From Ignavibacteriota bacterium (GTDB lineage Bacteria > Bacteroidota > Ignavibacteria > Ignavibacteriales > Melioribacteraceae), in NCBI GenBank assembly GCA_016708125.1, contig JADJGF010000001.1, positions 3,432,001-3,496,000 on the forward strand: a stretch of 64,000 nt of DNA, written 5' to 3'. The notes beneath the pieces were generated by a model. It was not told where the DNA came from. It was given only the letters and a program-made list of their open reading frames with translations, and ran no database searches. Of the stretch, positions 62,901 through 64,000 are shown piece by piece (position 1 is the stretch's first letter; every line of letters begins with the position of its first letter). Made by a program: the position numbers and the translations under genes.

Positions 62901-64000
62901 TTGAAATCACTTAAAAAAATAAATATTCTTTTCATACTTACATTTTTACTTTCAACTGTGCACGCACAAATGGATAGCACACAAATTTCAAGAGTTGATA
63001 CTTTCAAAATTAATTTTGAAAATATTTATGAGCTTAGTTCAGTTCATGTAATTCCATTTTCAGAAAAAGTTAAGATAAATAATAGACTGTTAAATCCAAC
63101 TCAATACACATTTAACGTTCTTAACAATTCAATTTCACTCTCGGATACTTTAACATATTCAATTTTTGATACATTGTTTATTGAGTATAATTCAATTGAT
63201 CTAAAATTAAAGAAACATTATAAAAATAGAACTTTAGTAAAATACTTTGATAGCAATTACAATCAATATATTGGAACAGTAAAGAATGAATCAATCGATC
63301 TTTCTTCTAAAGGAATTTTCGGGAAAGAATTAAAAAGCAGCGGAACTTTATTGCGCGGATTTACGTTTGGTTCAAATAAAGATTTAGAAGTAAACAGTGG
63401 TTTAAGGCTTCAACTTGCCGGGAAAATTTCTGATGAAATTGAAATTGTTGCCGCACTTACCGATGAAAATACTCCAATCCAGCCAGAAGGAAACACCGAA
63501 AGATTGGAAGAACTTGATAAAGTCTTTATTGAAATAAAGCATAAAAATGCAAATGCAGTTTTCGGTGATTATAATCTTAAACAAAATATTGGTGAATTTG
63601 GAAAAGTTGAACGAAAACTTCAAGGAGTCGTAGGAAATTTCAATATTGAAAATTATAACGGATCAGTTTCGTTTGCTTCATCGAGAGGGAAATTTAATTC
63701 AATGCAGTTTAACGGAATTGACGGAGTTCAAGGTCCGTATAGACTTTCCGGAACTAACGGCGAAAATGATATTATTGTAATTGCCGGAAGTGAAAAAGTT
63801 TTTATGGATGGAAAGCAATTAAAGAGAGGCGAAAACAGCGAATATACTATAGAATATTCAATTGGAGAAATTACTTTTACACCAAAAATTTTAATAACTT
63901 CATTAAGCAGAATTACAATTGATTTTGAATATACAAACCGTCAATATGATAGAAATACAATTTCAGCAAATGCAAATACGAATTATTTTAATAATAAATT
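62901..64000 (+). CDS. Large predicted secreted or outer-membrane protein, 3' end beyond the window
   Basis: An open frame runs without a stop from the TTG at 62901 to the last base. The product begins MKSLKKINILFILTFLLSTVHAQ, a good signal peptide. The following 340 residues are beta-rich with many Asn, Ser and Tyr residues; landmarks include ELKSSGTLLRGFTFGSNKDL, VNSGLRLQLAGKISDEIEI and SRITIDFEYTNRQYDRNT. The pattern of short strands recalls large surface or barrel proteins of this phylum. I cannot name a family. TTG is the best start because the signal peptide begins there; an ATG at about 62970 would lie after the cleavage site. Confidence 0.75.
   Translation, partial: MKSLKKINILFILTFLLSTVHAQMDSTQISRVDTFKINFENIYELSSVHVIPFSEKVKINNRLLNPTQYTFNVLNNSISLSDTLTYSIFDTLFIEYNSIDLKLKKHYKNRTLVKYFDSNYNQYIGTVKNESIDLSSKGIFGKELKSSGTLLRGFTFGSNKDLEVNSGLRLQLAGKISDEIEIVAALTDENTPIQPEGNTERLEELDKVFIEIKHKNANAVFGDYNLKQNIGEFGKVERKLQGVVGNFNIENYNGSVSFASSRGKFNSMQFNGIDGVQGPYRLSGTNGENDIIVIAGSEKVFMDGKQLKRGENSEYTIEYSIGEITFTPKILITSLSRITIDFEYTNRQYDRNTISANANTNYFNNK

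Overview
The window is AT-rich and standard-code. It reads like a chromosomal piece of a member of the Ignavibacteria / Bacteroidota-Chlorobiota group. The reasons are a secreted protein ending in a type IX secretion sorting domain with the 'YPNPFNPTT' signature, a two-component propeller (Reg_prop/Y_Y_Y) sensor kinase, many small inverted repeats of the 'ACCACAAAGAAC' and 'GTCATTCTGA' kind, and the general gene content. This placement is an inference from gene style; no rRNA is present to confirm it.

Layout. 1-1.7 kb: a GC-richer serine recombinase gene bounded by a 70-bp inverted repeat and abutting a tRNA-Ser; it looks foreign or lies at a contig end. 1.8-18.4 kb: a second tRNA-Ser, pterin dehydratase, thioredoxin, a propeller histidine kinase with its NarL-type regulator, a secreted coiled-coil protein with a small lipoprotein, a soluble histidine kinase, soluble transhydrogenase (SthA), a T9SS-exported repeat protein, two FKBP isomerases, a MATE pump and an octaheme cytochrome c. 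18.4-22.3 kb: an accessory stretch with a nucleophile-less HisH-like protein, a frameshifted GNAT-like gene, a T9SS gene cut by an IS256-family element, and a tRNA with anticodon CAT. 22.5-27.0 kb: an OPT transporter / MFS transporter / PqqD-like / M29 aminopeptidase operon that looks like peptide uptake and breakdown. 27-42.7 kb: SnoaL-like protein, UvrD/PcrA helicase, a phosphofructokinase with PPi-type active-site residues, GroES, glutaredoxin, NlpC/P60 lipoprotein next to an L-Ala-D/L-Glu epimerase (muropeptide recycling), a KaiC-like ATPase paired with a degenerate hybrid kinase, LexA with a convincing promoter/operator, a GxxExxY protein between perfect inverted repeats, Ogt, YjbQ, an outer-membrane protein and a DinB protein.

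42.8-45.6 kb is a genomic scar: a DUF72 gene cut by a chimeric IS3-family element, which is itself cut by the second IS256-family copy. 45.7-54.2 kb: clpP and tig, tRNA-Leu, two small hypothetical genes, murA, a membrane gluzincin-type peptidase and the CCA-adding enzyme. 54.3-62.7 kb: one operon for a TolC/MacA/MacB-type exporter with one ATPase and four permeases, arranged as a tandem duplication of a two-permease module. The window ends inside a large predicted secreted or outer-membrane protein.

The most unusual things are: (1) a 16-bp perfect palindrome sitting twice inside the transposase gene of both IS256-family copies; (2) the KaiC-like ATPase coupled to a hybrid kinase whose ATP-binding boxes are eroded while its receiver is intact; (3) the chimeric IS3 element and missing gene halves at both IS256 copies; (4) the recombinase flanked by an inverted copy of its own 3' coding end; (5) the free-standing PqqD/RRE-like protein in a peptide-transport operon; (6) the duplicated permease pairs. 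No CRISPR array, rRNA or complete prophage was seen.
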